In this document: positions 1 through 8,988 of the stretch, one piece after another
How the letters are laid out: every line of letters begins with the position of its first letter
Numbering within the stretch: the stretch's first letter is position 1
NCBI RefSeq assembly: GCF_003268655.1
Contig: NZ_CP029642.1
Coordinates: forward strand, 744,001-808,000
Direction: 5' to 3'
Source: Arthrobacter dokdonellae
GTDB lineage: Bacteria > Actinomycetota > Actinomycetes > Actinomycetales > Micrococcaceae
Length of the DNA stretch: 64,000 nt
The notes under the pieces: generated by a model
What the model was told of the DNA's origin: nothing
Seen by the model: the letters and a program-made list of their open reading frames with translations, nothing else
The model's database searches: none
Made by a program: the position numbers and the translations under genes

Positions 1-45
1 TCTCCGGCATGACCGCCGGGGCAACCAAGGGATAGGCGTGCCTTC

Positions 46-1194
46 GTGACCCGCATTGTCAAGATAGAAACATTCCTGGTCCCGCCGCGCTGGCTGTTCG
101 TGCGGATCGAAACGGCAAGCGGGATCGTGGGGTGGGGGGAGGCCACCTGCGAGGGCCGCAGCGAAACCGTGCGCACCGCCGTCGAACAGCTCGCCGAGAT
201 CCTCCTCGGTGCCGACGCGCTCCGCATCGAAGACCACTGGCAGGTCATGACCAAGGGCTCCTTCTACCGGGGCGGGCCCATCCTCGCCAGTGCGGTTTCG
301 GGCCTTGACCAGGCGCTCTGGGACATCGCCGGCAAGCACTTCAACACCCCGGTCCACCAGCTCCTTGGCGGGCACGTCCGCGACCGCATCAGGGCCTACG
401 GCTGGGTGGGCGGCGACGAGCCGGGCGAAATCGCCGAATCCATCCAGGCGCAGCTGGACGTGGGGCTGACCGCGGTCAAAATGAACGCCAGCGGGCGGAT
501 GTCCCCTGTCGCGTCCGTGGCCGAGATCGACGGCGTGGTCCGGCGGGTGGCGGCGGCACGGGAGGTCCTTGGCGAGCACCGCGACGTTGCCGTGGACTTT
601 CACGGCCGGTTCACCCTGGCCAATGCGCGGCGCGTGGCACCGCTGCTGGAGCCGTACCGGCCGTTTTTCCTGGAAGAGCCCGTGGTCCCGGAAAACACGC
701 ACCTGCTGCGTGAATTCACCCGGTCCACCACCACCCCGGTCTCCACGGGGGAGAGGCTGTACAACCGGCAGGAGTTCCTGCCGGCGCTGCAGGCAGGCAT
801 TGCCGTGGCGCAGCCGGACCTCTCGCATGCCGGCGGCATCACCGAAGTGCGCAAAATTGCGGCCCTGGCCGAGGTTTACGACGTCCAGTTGGCCCCGCAC
901 TGCCCCCTCGGCCCGCTGGCGCTCGCCGCCTGCCTGCAGGTGGGGTTCGCCACACCCAACTTCCTCATTCAGGAGCAAAGCATCGGCATCCACTACAACC
1001 AGGGTGCCGAGGTCCTTGACTACGTGCTGGACAAGGAACCGTTGAAGTTTGTGGACGGGCACTTTGAGCGCCTGCGCGGGCCGGGACTGGGCATTGACAT
1101 TGACGAGCGTGCCGTGCGCGAGGCCGACAAGCGCGGCCATGCCTGGCGTGGACCGGTCTGGCGGCACGCCGACGGCTCGTTTGCGGAATGGTGA
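46..1194 (+). CDS. dgoD: D-galactonate dehydratase (enolase superfamily)
   Basis: Predicted to dehydrate D-galactonate to 2-keto-3-deoxygalactonate in the cytoplasm. The 382-residue length equals that of E. coli DgoD and the sequence follows it end to end. Metal ligands of the mandelate-racemase fold are visible as D184, E210 and E236, with the catalytic histidines H186 (in VDFHGR) and H285 (in APHCPLGP). The GTG start is chosen because AAGGGATAGG precedes it and the protein begins at the family's usual N-terminus. The aldolase gene follows after 7 bases and a kinase gene after that, giving a galactonate to pyruvate route. Anything upstream is cut off by the window edge. A related acid-sugar substrate cannot be excluded. 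Confidence 0.88.
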   Translation: MTRIVKIETFLVPPRWLFVRIETASGIVGWGEATCEGRSETVRTAVEQLAEILLGADALRIEDHWQVMTKGSFYRGGPILASAVSGLDQALWDIAGKHFNTPVHQLLGGHVRDRIRAYGWVGGDEPGEIAESIQAQLDVGLTAVKMNASGRMSPVASVAEIDGVVRRVAAAREVLGEHRDVAVDFHGRFTLANARRVAPLLEPYRPFFLEEPVVPENTHLLREFTRSTTTPVSTGERLYNRQEFLPALQAGIAVAQPDLSHAGGITEVRKIAALAEVYDVQLAPHCPLGPLALAACLQVGFATPNFLIQEQSIGIHYNQGAEVLDYVLDKEPLKFVDGHFERLRGPGLGIDIDERAVREADKRGHAWRGPVWRHADGSFAEW

Positions 1195-1201
1195 GGCAGC
1201 A

Positions 1202-1858
1202 ATGAACCAAACACCGGAAGACTTTCTCGCAGGGCTCCGGGCAGCCAAGCTCGTGGCCATTGTGCGCGGCACGGACAGGGACGCCGCCACGGCCGCGGCG
1301 CTGGCCCTCATGGAGGAGGGCTTCCGTTACGTTGAAGTGGCCCTCACGACGCCGGACGCGCCCGCCGCCATTGCCGCCATCCGTGCATCGGCGCCCCCTG
1401 GTGCGCTTGTCGGCGCCGGCACGGTTTTGAGCGTCGCCGACGTCAAGGACGTGGTGGCGGCCGGAGCCCAGTTCATCGTCACGCCCGCACTGGCGGACTC
1501 CATCCGCGAGGCCGCCCGCCGGGACCTCCCGGTCCTGGCGGGAGCCCTGACCCCCACCGAAGTGCACGAGGGCATGAACCGCGGAGCCACCCTGGTCAAA
1601 CTCTTCCCGGCGTTCATTGGCGGCCCACGCTACGTCAAGGCACTGCTGGATCCGTTCCCATCGGTCCCGCTGGTCGCCGTCGGCGGAGTCGGCGCCGCGG
1701 ACGCCGCCGCCTACTGGGATGCCGGAGCCGCCGCAGTGGGACCCGGCAGCCCGCTGGTCGGTGACGCGGCATCGCCGGGCGGGGACCTGGATGCGCTGCG
1801 GGCCCGTGCCCGGGACTACCTGCGGACGGCGGCCGGCCACCCGCGCGTGGACGGCTGA
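1202..1858 (+). CDS. KDPG / KDPGal aldolase
   Basis: Class I aldolase that splits 2-keto-3-deoxy-6-phosphogluconate or -galactonate into pyruvate and glyceraldehyde-3-phosphate. The 218-residue protein has the family's catalytic glutamate (E45, in VEVALTT) and the Schiff-base lysine K133 in LVKLFPA. The reading frame is open further upstream, but the ATG at 1202 gives the normal family N-terminus and lies just after dgoD. Being next to dgoD, it probably acts as the DgoA-type 6-phosphogalactonate aldolase. The sequence alone does not fix the sugar epimer. A second, divergent aldolase lies at 14602-15276. Confidence 0.85.
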   Translation: MNQTPEDFLAGLRAAKLVAIVRGTDRDAATAAALALMEEGFRYVEVALTTPDAPAAIAAIRASAPPGALVGAGTVLSVADVKDVVAAGAQFIVTPALADSIREAARRDLPVLAGALTPTEVHEGMNRGATLVKLFPAFIGGPRYVKALLDPFPSVPLVAVGGVGAADAAAYWDAGAAAVGPGSPLVGDAASPGGDLDALRARARDYLRTAAGHPRVDG

Positions 1859-1868
1859 GGACGACGCC

Positions 1869-2828
1869 GTGACTTCCGTTGACGTGTTGACCTTCGGGGA
1901 GACCATGGTCTCGCTGCGCTCCGACGGGCCCCTGGCCCAGGGCGGGACGCTTGCCATGCACGCCGCCGGGGCAGAATCGAACGTGGCTGTCGGCCTGGCC
2001 CGACTGGGGCACTCCGTGCGGTGGGCCGGGCGCGTGGGCCGCGACCCGCACGGGGATTTCATTGAACGGGCGCTGCGGGCCGAGGGTGTGGACCTTGTCC
2101 TGGCCAGGGACGGCGGCCGGCCCACAGGGGTGATGTTCCTGGAACGCCGCACCGCGGACGTCAGCCGCGCGTTTTACTACCGCCGCGGTTCGGCCGGTTC
2201 GCGCATCAGCCGCCCGGACCTCGAGGAGCCCCTGGCCGACGGCGCCAAGGTCCTGCACCTGACCGGAATCACCCCTTCCCTGTCGCCGCAGGCACTCGAC
2301 GCCTTTGCGTTCGCCGCCGAAACCGCTGCCGGGCGGGGCATGCTTGTCTCCCTCGACGTCAACTACCGCGCCAAGCTATGGTCCCGGGAGGAGGCACGTG
2401 CGGCCCTTGCCCCGGTGGCCCGGCATGCCGGCGTCGTCATCGCCTCCGATGACGAGCTGGACCTCCTCTGCGCGCGGCCCCGCGGTGCCGACGGCGTCGC
2501 CGGAACGGCCGCCGAGCTGCTGGAAACCGGGGTCCGGGAGGTCGTCGTCAAGCTCGGTGCGCGGGGCGCCGCGGCGTACACGGCCGACGGTACCAGCCAT
2601 GCCGACGCCGTTGCCGTCGAGGTGGTGGACACCGTGGGCGCCGGGGATGCCTTTGTGACCGGCTACCTGTCCGCGCTCCTTGAGGGCGGGGACGTTGCCG
2701 CGCGGCTGCGGCGCGGAGCCACGTTGGGCGCCTTCGCCGTGAGCACGGCGGGCGACTGGGAGGGCCTTCCGCGCCGGGATGAACTGGCGCTCCTGGATGC
2801 CCTGGCGCCCGGCAGCACCGACCGCTGA
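1869..2828 (+). CDS. kdgK: 2-keto-3-deoxy sugar acid kinase (PfkB family)
   Basis: Ribokinase/PfkB-family kinase predicted to phosphorylate 2-keto-3-deoxygluconate or -galactonate at C6, feeding the aldolase just upstream. The protein has 319 residues. The N-terminal GETM signature is followed by the GAESNVAVGLARLG sugar-binding segment, and the C-terminal PfkB motif DTVGAGDAF carries the catalytic base D260. The GTG start at 1869 follows GAGGACG and is 10 bases after the aldolase stop. It ends only 9 bases from the convergent response-regulator gene. It is a paralogue of the kinase at 13562-14605, with the same motifs but clearly diverged. Confidence 0.85.
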   Translation: MTSVDVLTFGETMVSLRSDGPLAQGGTLAMHAAGAESNVAVGLARLGHSVRWAGRVGRDPHGDFIERALRAEGVDLVLARDGGRPTGVMFLERRTADVSRAFYYRRGSAGSRISRPDLEEPLADGAKVLHLTGITPSLSPQALDAFAFAAETAAGRGMLVSLDVNYRAKLWSREEARAALAPVARHAGVVIASDDELDLLCARPRGADGVAGTAAELLETGVREVVVKLGARGAAAYTADGTSHADAVAVEVVDTVGAGDAFVTGYLSALLEGGDVAARLRRGATLGAFAVSTAGDWEGLPRRDELALLDALAPGSTDR

Positions 2829-2837
2829 ACGTGCCGC

Positions 2838-3506
2838 CTACGCGATGGTGTACGAGTTGAGCGGGCGGCCCGTGGTTCCGTAGCTGAGGTCGAGGACCAC
2901 CAGGCCCTTGCGCTCCAGCGCCCCGAGGTAGCGCTGGGCAGTGGGCCGGCTGACCCCGAGCTTGTCCGCGATCTCAGCTGCGCCGACGGGGCCGCCGGCT
3001 GTCCTGACGGCGTCGAGGACCTTCTGCATCGTGGGTTGCAGGCGCGGTGTCGGCGCCGCGGCGCGGACCGCAGCGGACCTCGTGCTGTACAGGCTGTCCA
3101 CCACGGCCTGGCTGGCCGTAGGCGCGGAGTCCAGTTCGTGCCGCCAGCGTTCGTAGGCCTCCAGCTGGGTTCGCAGCTGCTCAAAGCTGAAGGGCTTGAC
3201 CAGGTAGTACACCGCGCCGCTGCTCATGGCCGACCTGACCGTGGCCAGGTCCCGCGCGGCAGTGATGATGATGCAGTCAATTTGCGTGCCGGCGGCCTGC
3301 AGGGACCGCAGCAGGGAGATTCCGTCCTCATCCGGCAGGTGCACGTCAAGCAGCAGCAGGTCCGGGGACAGCCGGGCGATGGCCTCCCTGGCCGATGCCG
3401 CGCTGTACACCTCGCCCACGCATTCAAAGCCGTCAACGCGGGCCACCCGTGCGGCATGGATGCGCGCAACCCTGAAGTCGTCGTCGACCACCAAAGTCCT
3501 GATCAC
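2838..3506 (-). CDS. CitB/DcuR-type response regulator
   Basis: Response regulator of the citrate/C4-dicarboxylate class, 222 residues. The receiver domain has the phospho-acceptor D54 in LLLDVHLPDEDG and the conserved K104 in VKPF. A helix-turn-helix (about 172-195, AEIADKLGVSRPTAQRYL) lies in the C-terminal domain. The GTG start overlaps the kinase stop as GTGA, so the two are translationally coupled. An in-frame upstream start would extend into the kinase and is not needed. The likely target is the ABC operon starting at 5327. Confidence 0.87.
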   Translation of the reverse strand: MIRTLVVDDDFRVARIHAARVARVDGFECVGEVYSAASAREAIARLSPDLLLLDVHLPDEDGISLLRSLQAAGTQIDCIIITAARDLATVRSAMSSGAVYYLVKPFSFEQLRTQLEAYERWRHELDSAPTASQAVVDSLYSTRSAAVRAAAPTPRLQPTMQKVLDAVRTAGGPVGAAEIADKLGVSRPTAQRYLGALERKGLVVLDLSYGTTGRPLNSYTIA

Positions 3507-5149
3507 TGCGTGTTCCTCGCTTCCATGCCTGCCGTGTCCCCAGTTTCCGCGTGCGCCGGCAGCCACACCTCAAAGTTACCGCCCGGCCCTGGGAAAACAT
3601 CGAGGGTTCCCCCGGCGCGGTGCACAATCCGCCGCACCAGGGCCAAGCCAATGCCGCGGCGCATGCCGGGCCTGGTGTCCTTCGTGGAATAGCCGTCCAC
3701 CACCACGTCGTCGATCTTGTCCGCGGGCACGCCGGGGCCGTTGTCCCGGACCGCGATGAAGACGCCGTCGGCGTCGTCAAGCTGGACGCTCACGGTGCGG
3801 GGCCGGGGGGAGCTGGCCAGCGCATCCACGGCGTTGTCCAGGAGGTTTCCGACGATCGTCAACAGCTCCGTCTGGTCCACCAGGGGCCGTTCCAGCCGGG
3901 ACTCGGCGGTGACCTCGATCCGCACGTCCTGTTCGGCCGCCACGGTGATCTTCGCCAGCAGCAGGGCGGCCAGTTCCGGCGGGGCAATGCGCGAGCGCAG
4001 CCCCTCGCCCAGGGAGCGGGACGTGGCGGAGATCTGTGAGACATACGTCCTGGCCTGGTCCACGTCGCCGAGTTCCAGCAGCCCGTCAACAACGTACAGG
4101 CGGTTGGCGTATTCATGCTCCAATGCCCGCATGGCCTCCATCAGGCCCTGGACGGAGTGCAGGTCGCGCACCAGCCCCTCGATCTCGGTCCGGTCCCGCA
4201 GCGTCACCACGGAGCCGATGCTCCGCCCGCCGATGGACACCGGCATGCGGTTGACCACCAGCAGCGCGTCCTCCGTCAGCGCCACCTGGTCGACGCCGTC
4301 GAGCGTCCCGGTGAGCAGCTGGCGCAGCCGGCCGTCCGGAACCAGCTCGGCGACGGGGGTCCCCAGTGCCGTCTCCTCGACCTTGAGCAGGCGCCGCGCC
4401 TCCTCGTTGATCACCGTCACCCGGCCGTCGTCGTCAAGCCCGACGACGGCCTCCCGGATTCCATGGAGCAGCGCCTCCCGCTCCTGCAGCAGGAAGGCGA
4501 TCTCGGCCGGCTCCAGATTGAAGGTGACACGCTTGATGCGCCGCGACAACAGCAGCGAGCCCGCCACGCTGAGCAGCAGCACCAGCGCCGAAAAGCCCGC
4601 GATCAACCAGATGTTCGACGCCTGCTCGTCCCGCTCCCTGGTGTCCAGAATGCCGACCGACACCTCACCGATCACGGCGCCGTCCGCGCCGAAGATCGGG
4701 GCCTTGGCATTGGCGGAGAGCCCCAGGCTGCCGGGATCGAAGCCGAGGTGTGTCTTTCCGTCCAGGACGGCGACGGGTTCTTCCAGCTTCCGCCCGATCA
4801 GGGCCGGGTTGGGGTGGGAGTACCGGATGCCGTCGCGGTCGGTCACCACCACGTAGGAGGGATTGGCCGAGGCCACGATTTTCTGGGCCAGGGCCTGGAT
4901 GCTGCGGTGGGGGTCCTTGGCCTCCAGCGCCGAGCGGACCTCGGGCATGGCGGCGGTGGTGGTGGCGATGCCCAGCGCCCGCAGCTGGTACTGCCGGTCC
5001 AAGGTCTGGTTGCTGACAACGGTGAACAGGAACGCGCCAAGGACCACGGCCAGCACCAGCAGCGAGAGCATGCTCAGCAGGATCTGGGTGGTCAGCGTCA
5101 TGGACCGGTGCCGCCCGCGGGCCGCGTGTGCCGGGGAAATGCCGTTCAC
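3503..5149 (-). CDS. CitA/DcuS-type sensor histidine kinase
   Basis: Membrane sensor kinase, 548 residues from the GTG at 5149. That start is preferred because GGAAGG lies 8 bases before it; the internal ATG at 5101 has no such site. Order of parts: transmembrane segment about 23-45, extracytoplasmic PAS-like sensor about 46-179, second membrane segment about 180-202, cytoplasmic PAS about 215-320, then the phospho-acceptor H345 in ALEHEYANRL. The ATPase N-box is NLLDNAVDAL, followed by DNGPGVP and RGIGLAL. The HExxNRL box is typical of the CitA/DcuS group, which senses carboxylates outside the cell. The ligand here is unknown. Confidence 0.87.
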   Translation of the reverse strand: MNGISPAHAARGRHRSMTLTTQILLSMLSLLVLAVVLGAFLFTVVSNQTLDRQYQLRALGIATTTAAMPEVRSALEAKDPHRSIQALAQKIVASANPSYVVVTDRDGIRYSHPNPALIGRKLEEPVAVLDGKTHLGFDPGSLGLSANAKAPIFGADGAVIGEVSVGILDTRERDEQASNIWLIAGFSALVLLLSVAGSLLLSRRIKRVTFNLEPAEIAFLLQEREALLHGIREAVVGLDDDGRVTVINEEARRLLKVEETALGTPVAELVPDGRLRQLLTGTLDGVDQVALTEDALLVVNRMPVSIGGRSIGSVVTLRDRTEIEGLVRDLHSVQGLMEAMRALEHEYANRLYVVDGLLELGDVDQARTYVSQISATSRSLGEGLRSRIAPPELAALLLAKITVAAEQDVRIEVTAESRLERPLVDQTELLTIVGNLLDNAVDALASSPRPRTVSVQLDDADGVFIAVRDNGPGVPADKIDDVVVDGYSTKDTRPGMRRGIGLALVRRIVHRAGGTLDVFPGPGGNFEVWLPAHAETGDTAGMEARNTQ

Positions 5150-5218
5150 CGCTGCCGCCTTCCGGATTGCTCTGGGCGCGTGGTGCAGAAAACGCACAAA
5201 ACGTGCACTTTTGCGGAT

Positions 5219-5232
5219 AAGTTGCACAACTT
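5219..5232. promoter_or_regulatory. Inverted repeat in the kinase/ABC divergent region
   Basis: AAGTTG-CA-CAACTT is a perfect inverted repeat with 6-base arms in the 177 bases between the kinase start and the ABC operon start. Nearby (5182-5210) GTGCA and its complement recur around an A-rich core. A site for the response regulator at 2838-3506 is a reasonable inference, but no family consensus was matched. A weak -35-like TTGGCA lies at 5244-5249. Confidence 0.35.
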
Positions 5233-5326
5233 ACTGAAGTCTTTTGGCACCGACCATCTCTTTCTAAGCTCGACATAGTTTATGTGATCCGACTCACGTA
5301 CGCGAACGAAGCCAGGAAGGGAAAAA

Positions 5327-6202
5327 GTGACAACGGTGTCAGAACTACACAGAAGCGGCCACGTGCCGACAACGCCAGCGGGCGGGGGAGGCGATGAGGC
5401 GGGGCGCATCGAAATCCGCGGCCTGACCAAGCGCTACCTCACGCCGAAGGGGGAGACGTTCACAGCCATCCAGGATGTGTCGCTCACCGTGGAGCCGGGG
5501 CAATTCTGCGCGATTGTCGGGCCAACGGGCTGCGGCAAATCGACCACGCTGGCCCAGGTCTCGGGCCTGGAGCGGCCCAGCGCCGGCTCCGTCAGCGTCG
5601 GCGACCGCGTCGTGGAGGGCATCACCAAAGGCGTCAGCTACATGTTCCAGGCGGACGCGCTGTTCCCCTGGAAGACGGTGCTCAACAACGTGCTGATCGG
5701 TCCGGTCCTGCTCGGCACGCCTAAGAAGGAAGCAACCGCCCTGGCCATGGACTGGCTGCGCCGGGTTGGCCTGTCCGGCTTTGAGGACCGCTACCCCCAC
5801 CAGCTGTCCGGCGGCATGCGCAAGCGCGTCGCCATGGCGGCGGCGCTGATCAACAATCCACGGATCCTGCTCATGGACGAGCCCTTCGGGGCCCTCGACG
5901 TGCAGACCAAGGCCATCATGCAAAACGAGCTCCTGCAGCTCTGGGAGGGGCTGCGGCCCTCGGTCCTGTTCATCACCCACGACCTGGACGAGGCCGTGGC
6001 GCTCGCCGACAAGGTGGTCATCATGACCAGCAGCCCCGGCTCGGTCAAGAACGTCTTCGACATCGACCTGCCCAGGCCGCGCGGCGACGTCCAGCAAATT
6101 CGGCACGAGGAACGCTTCCTGGAACTGCAGGGGCAGATCTGGTCTTCCCTGAAGGACGAGGTCACCCGCGCCTACAAGCAGACGGCAGGTGTGTCAGCAT
6201 GA
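5327..6202 (+). CDS. ABC importer ATPase, taurine/nitrate class
   Basis: ATPase of an importer resembling SsuB/TauB/NrtD, 291 residues. Walker A is GPTGCGKST (about 65-73), the signature is LSGGMRKR, and Walker B ends in LLMDEPFGALD. The switch histidine is in FITHDLDEA. The GTG start at 5327 follows AGGAAGGG. The permease start overlaps its stop as ATGA. It lies divergent from the CitA-type kinase, which suggests the kinase pair senses the importer's substrate or a related compound. Confidence 0.88.
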   Translation: MTTVSELHRSGHVPTTPAGGGGDEAGRIEIRGLTKRYLTPKGETFTAIQDVSLTVEPGQFCAIVGPTGCGKSTTLAQVSGLERPSAGSVSVGDRVVEGITKGVSYMFQADALFPWKTVLNNVLIGPVLLGTPKKEATALAMDWLRRVGLSGFEDRYPHQLSGGMRKRVAMAAALINNPRILLMDEPFGALDVQTKAIMQNELLQLWEGLRPSVLFITHDLDEAVALADKVVIMTSSPGSVKNVFDIDLPRPRGDVQQIRHEERFLELQGQIWSSLKDEVTRAYKQTAGVSA

Positions 6203-7056
6203 CGGCAACCATCGCGGTTGAGCAATCGACCGACATCCAGGCCGAGGGCCGGCGCAAGGCCCGGCGGCGCACGTCGGCCATCTGGATCGGCCGCATCGTC
6301 CTGGCGGTCGTCGTGATCGGGGGCTGGCAGTGGTTTACGGCGGTCGGCTGGGTGGACAAGTTCTTCTTCGGCCAGCCGACCGAAGTCTGGAACAGCCTGG
6401 TCAAGCTCTTCACGGACGGCACGGCGTTCGGCTCGATTTGGGAGAACCTGTGGATCACGGTCCAGGAGGCGATCTTGGGATTCCTGGTCGGAACCCTCGC
6501 CGGAGTCATCCTCGGCATCCTCCTGGGCTCCAACCGGTACCTGTCTGAAGTCGTCGGACCCTACATCCGGATCGTCAACTCCATTCCCCGCATCGTGCTC
6601 GGCTCGATCTTCATCGTGGCCTTCGGCCTCGGCATGGGTCCGAAGGTGCTGCTCGCCGCGGTGCTGGTCTTCTTCGTGGTCTTCTTCAACGCCTTCCAGG
6701 GCGTCCGTGAGGTGGACCAGAACCTGATCTCGAACGTTCGGGTCCTGGGTGCCTCGCCGCTTCAGGTGGCCATCAACGTGACCATCCCGTCCGCGATGAC
6801 CTGGATCATTGCCAGCCTGCACACGGCGTTCGGTTTTGCGATCATCGGCGCCCTGGTCGCCGAGGTCCTCGGCGCCCAGCACGGCGTCGGACTGATCATC
6901 AGCCAGGCGCAGGGGACCTTCGATCCAAACACCGTCTTCGCCTGCATGGTCATCATTGCCGTCGTCACGCTGGGCGCGGAATACCTCATCAGCCTGCTGG
7001 AGAGTTCACTGCTGAAGTGGCGACCGCCGAGCCGTTCCGAGGCCCAAGCCATCTGA
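6199..7056 (+). CDS. ABC importer permease, taurine/nitrate class
   Basis: Inner-membrane permease of the SsuC/TauC type, 285 residues with about six hydrophobic segments beginning at IVLAVVVIGGW. The EAA loop is recognisable in FFNAFQGVREVDQNLISNVRVLGAS. It overlaps the ATPase by four bases and the binding-protein gene follows after 66 bases. Substrates known for this class are sulfonates, nitrate, bicarbonate, aromatic acids and thiamine precursors. The sequence does not choose among them. Confidence 0.87.
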   Translation: MTATIAVEQSTDIQAEGRRKARRRTSAIWIGRIVLAVVVIGGWQWFTAVGWVDKFFFGQPTEVWNSLVKLFTDGTAFGSIWENLWITVQEAILGFLVGTLAGVILGILLGSNRYLSEVVGPYIRIVNSIPRIVLGSIFIVAFGLGMGPKVLLAAVLVFFVVFFNAFQGVREVDQNLISNVRVLGASPLQVAINVTIPSAMTWIIASLHTAFGFAIIGALVAEVLGAQHGVGLIISQAQGTFDPNTVFACMVIIAVVTLGAEYLISLLESSLLKWRPPSRSEAQAI

Positions 7057-7122
7057 GTACCCCGTTCCATTCACTGAATTAGGCAAACGCCCGGATTTCG
7101 GGAAAAACAAGAAGGAAAAATC

Positions 7123-8214
7123 ATGATCAAGCACAAGATCTACGCGGCCGCGGCCGCCGGGACCATGGCGCTCAGCCTCGCCGCTTGCGGCGGCGGCGCC
7201 GCAAGCAGCAGCAGCGGTGCCAGCGGCGCCGCCTCCGTTCCCACCGTCAAATTGATGGTGGGCGGCATCGACAAGCAGATTTACCTGCCCTACGAACTCG
7301 CCCAGCAGCTGGGCTACTACAAAAAGTACGGCGTGAACGTGGAGCTTTCCACGGAGCAGAACGGCGGCGTCGGCGCCGAGGACGCCATGGCCTCCGGTCA
7401 GGTCGACATGGCCGGTGCCTGGTACGTCCACACGGTTGACTTCCAGGCCAAGGGCAAGGATGTCATCAACCTGGTCCAGCTCTCCGGCGCCCCGGGCGAA
7501 CGCATCATGTGCGGAAACGACAGCGGCGTCCATTCGGCAGCCGACTTCAAGGGCAAGACCATGGGCGTCACCGACCTCGGTTCCGGCACCGACGAGCTGA
7601 CCCAGTTCGTCGCCTCCAAGGCCGGCGTCACGAAGAAGGATTACCACACGCTCGCCGTCGGCGCCGGGTCCACGGCCATCGCCGCCATCCAGCGCAAGTC
7701 CGCCGACTGCGTCATGACCACCCAGCCCACCGTCGGCGCCCTGGAGAGCAAGAAGCTCGCCTACACCGCCGTCGACCTGGCCACCTCGGCCGGGGCCACG
7801 AAGGCGCTCGGCGGCGACTGGCCCGCTGCCGGCGTCCTGGCCAACGCGAGCTGGGTCAAGGACCACGAGGACGCCGCCCAGAAGGTGGTGGACGCCCTGG
7901 TCGCGACGATGCATTGGATCAACACGCACACCGCAACGGACATCGCCAACGCGCTGCCGTCGTCGTACGTCCAGAACAGCACCATCAGCAAGGACCAGTA
8001 CATCGCCGGCCTGACCACGGACAAGGGGCAGTTCCTGCCCGACGGGATCATGCCCGCCGGCGGACCGAAGGTCATCTTCGCCATGGAGAAGGGCAACGGC
8101 GTGGACACCTCGAAGGTCACCATCGCCGGCACGTTCACCAACAAGTACGCGCTGGCGGCGAACAAGCTGGAGGGCTTCACCACCACCACGACGCCTGCCG
8201 GGGCCGACGGGTAG
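7123..8214 (+). CDS. ABC substrate-binding lipoprotein, TauA/NMT1-like
   Basis: Extracellular solute-binding lipoprotein of 363 residues. The signal peptide ends in a lipobox LAAC with the lipidated C22, followed by a Gly/Ser/Ala linker. The mature domain begins VKLMVGGIDKQIYLPYELAQQLGYYKKYG, typical in pattern of the TauA/SsuA/NMT1 group. The start follows AAGAAGGAAAAATC. It completes the three-gene importer, and a strong hairpin follows at 8244-8284. The choice of ligand remains open. Confidence 0.86.
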   Translation: MIKHKIYAAAAAGTMALSLAACGGGAASSSSGASGAASVPTVKLMVGGIDKQIYLPYELAQQLGYYKKYGVNVELSTEQNGGVGAEDAMASGQVDMAGAWYVHTVDFQAKGKDVINLVQLSGAPGERIMCGNDSGVHSAADFKGKTMGVTDLGSGTDELTQFVASKAGVTKKDYHTLAVGAGSTAIAAIQRKSADCVMTTQPTVGALESKKLAYTAVDLATSAGATKALGGDWPAAGVLANASWVKDHEDAAQKVVDALVATMHWINTHTATDIANALPSSYVQNSTISKDQYIAGLTTDKGQFLPDGIMPAGGPKVIFAMEKGNGVDTSKVTIAGTFTNKYALAANKLEGFTTTTTPAGADG

Positions 8215-8243
8215 GCCGGAAGGCAAAACTGAACAATCCTGTC

Positions 8244-8284
8244 CCGTTCTGCGCGCCACTCCCACCGGGTGGCGCGCAGAACGG
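8244..8284 (+). terminator. Hairpin after the ABC operon
   Basis: A perfect 16-base-pair stem (8244-8259 with 8269-8284; core arm GTTCTGCGCGCCAC) closes a 9-base loop. There is no T-run after it, as is usual in high-GC actinobacteria. Confidence 0.7.
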
Positions 8285-8333
8285 CGTCATGCGCAAGGCC
8301 CGTGGCTGGCCGTGCGCACAACAGGACACCACC

Positions 8334-8346
8334 TAGAATGGAGGCC
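8334..8346 (+). promoter_or_regulatory. -10 box placing the pyrE mRNA start at its ATG
   Basis: TAGAAT (8334-8339) ends 7 bases before the ATG at 8347, so transcription would begin at or next to the start codon and give a leaderless message. The GGAGG between them is too close to the ATG to serve as a ribosome site, which supports this reading. No good -35 box is visible. Confidence 0.5.
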
Positions 8347-8913
8347 ATGACCCAGACACCTGCCGCCGACCGCGCCCGCCTGCTCGAACTCATCAAGGAA
8401 CTGGCCGTGGTCCACGGCAGGGTTACCCTCTCCTCCGGCAAGGAGGCCGACTACTACATCGACCTGCGCCGCATCACCCTCCACCACGAAGCCTCCCGCC
8501 TCGCCGGCCGCGTCATGCTGGCCATGCTGGACGACGCCGGCATCGAGTTTGAGACTGCCGGCGGCTTGACCATGGGTGCGGACCCCGTCGGCACGGCCCT
8601 GATGCATGCGGCCGCCGACGCCGGCCGGGCCATTGACGCGTTCGTGGTCCGCAAAGCCCAAAAGTCCTACGGCATGGGCCGCCAGGTGGAGGGTCCGGGC
8701 GTCGACGGGCGCGACGTCGTCGTGCTGGAGGACACTTCGACCACGGGTGGCTCCGCGCTGGCCGCCGTCGAAGGCGTGCGTCGGGCGGGCGGCAACATCA
8801 AGGCCGTCGCCGTGATCGTGGACCGCGACACGGGCGCCAAGGAGCGCATCGAGGCGGAAGCCGGAGTGCCATACCTGTTCGCGTTTGGCAAGGACGAGCT
8901 CGGCCTCGACTGA
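8347..8913 (+). CDS. pyrE: Orotate phosphoribosyltransferase
   Basis: Transfers the phosphoribosyl group from PRPP to orotate in pyrimidine synthesis. The 188-residue protein has SSGKEADYYIDLRRITL at the N-terminus, the KAQKSYGMGRQVEG flexible loop, and the PRPP-binding motif VVVLEDTSTTGGSAL. Starts at 8338 (MEAMTQ) and 8347 are both possible. I chose 8347 because the -10 box at 8334-8339 would place the mRNA end there. The gene is separated from the ABC operon by a strong terminator and is followed by thymidine kinase. Confidence 0.92.
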   Translation: MTQTPAADRARLLELIKELAVVHGRVTLSSGKEADYYIDLRRITLHHEASRLAGRVMLAMLDDAGIEFETAGGLTMGADPVGTALMHAAADAGRAIDAFVVRKAQKSYGMGRQVEGPGVDGRDVVVLEDTSTTGGSALAAVEGVRRAGGNIKAVAVIVDRDTGAKERIEAEAGVPYLFAFGKDELGLD

Positions 8914-8988
8914 CCCAAGAGGCTGTCGAGACACCGGCGGCGGAGCCGTGACGGCAGAAGCCAACATCCAACGCACGAAAGGACCGTT

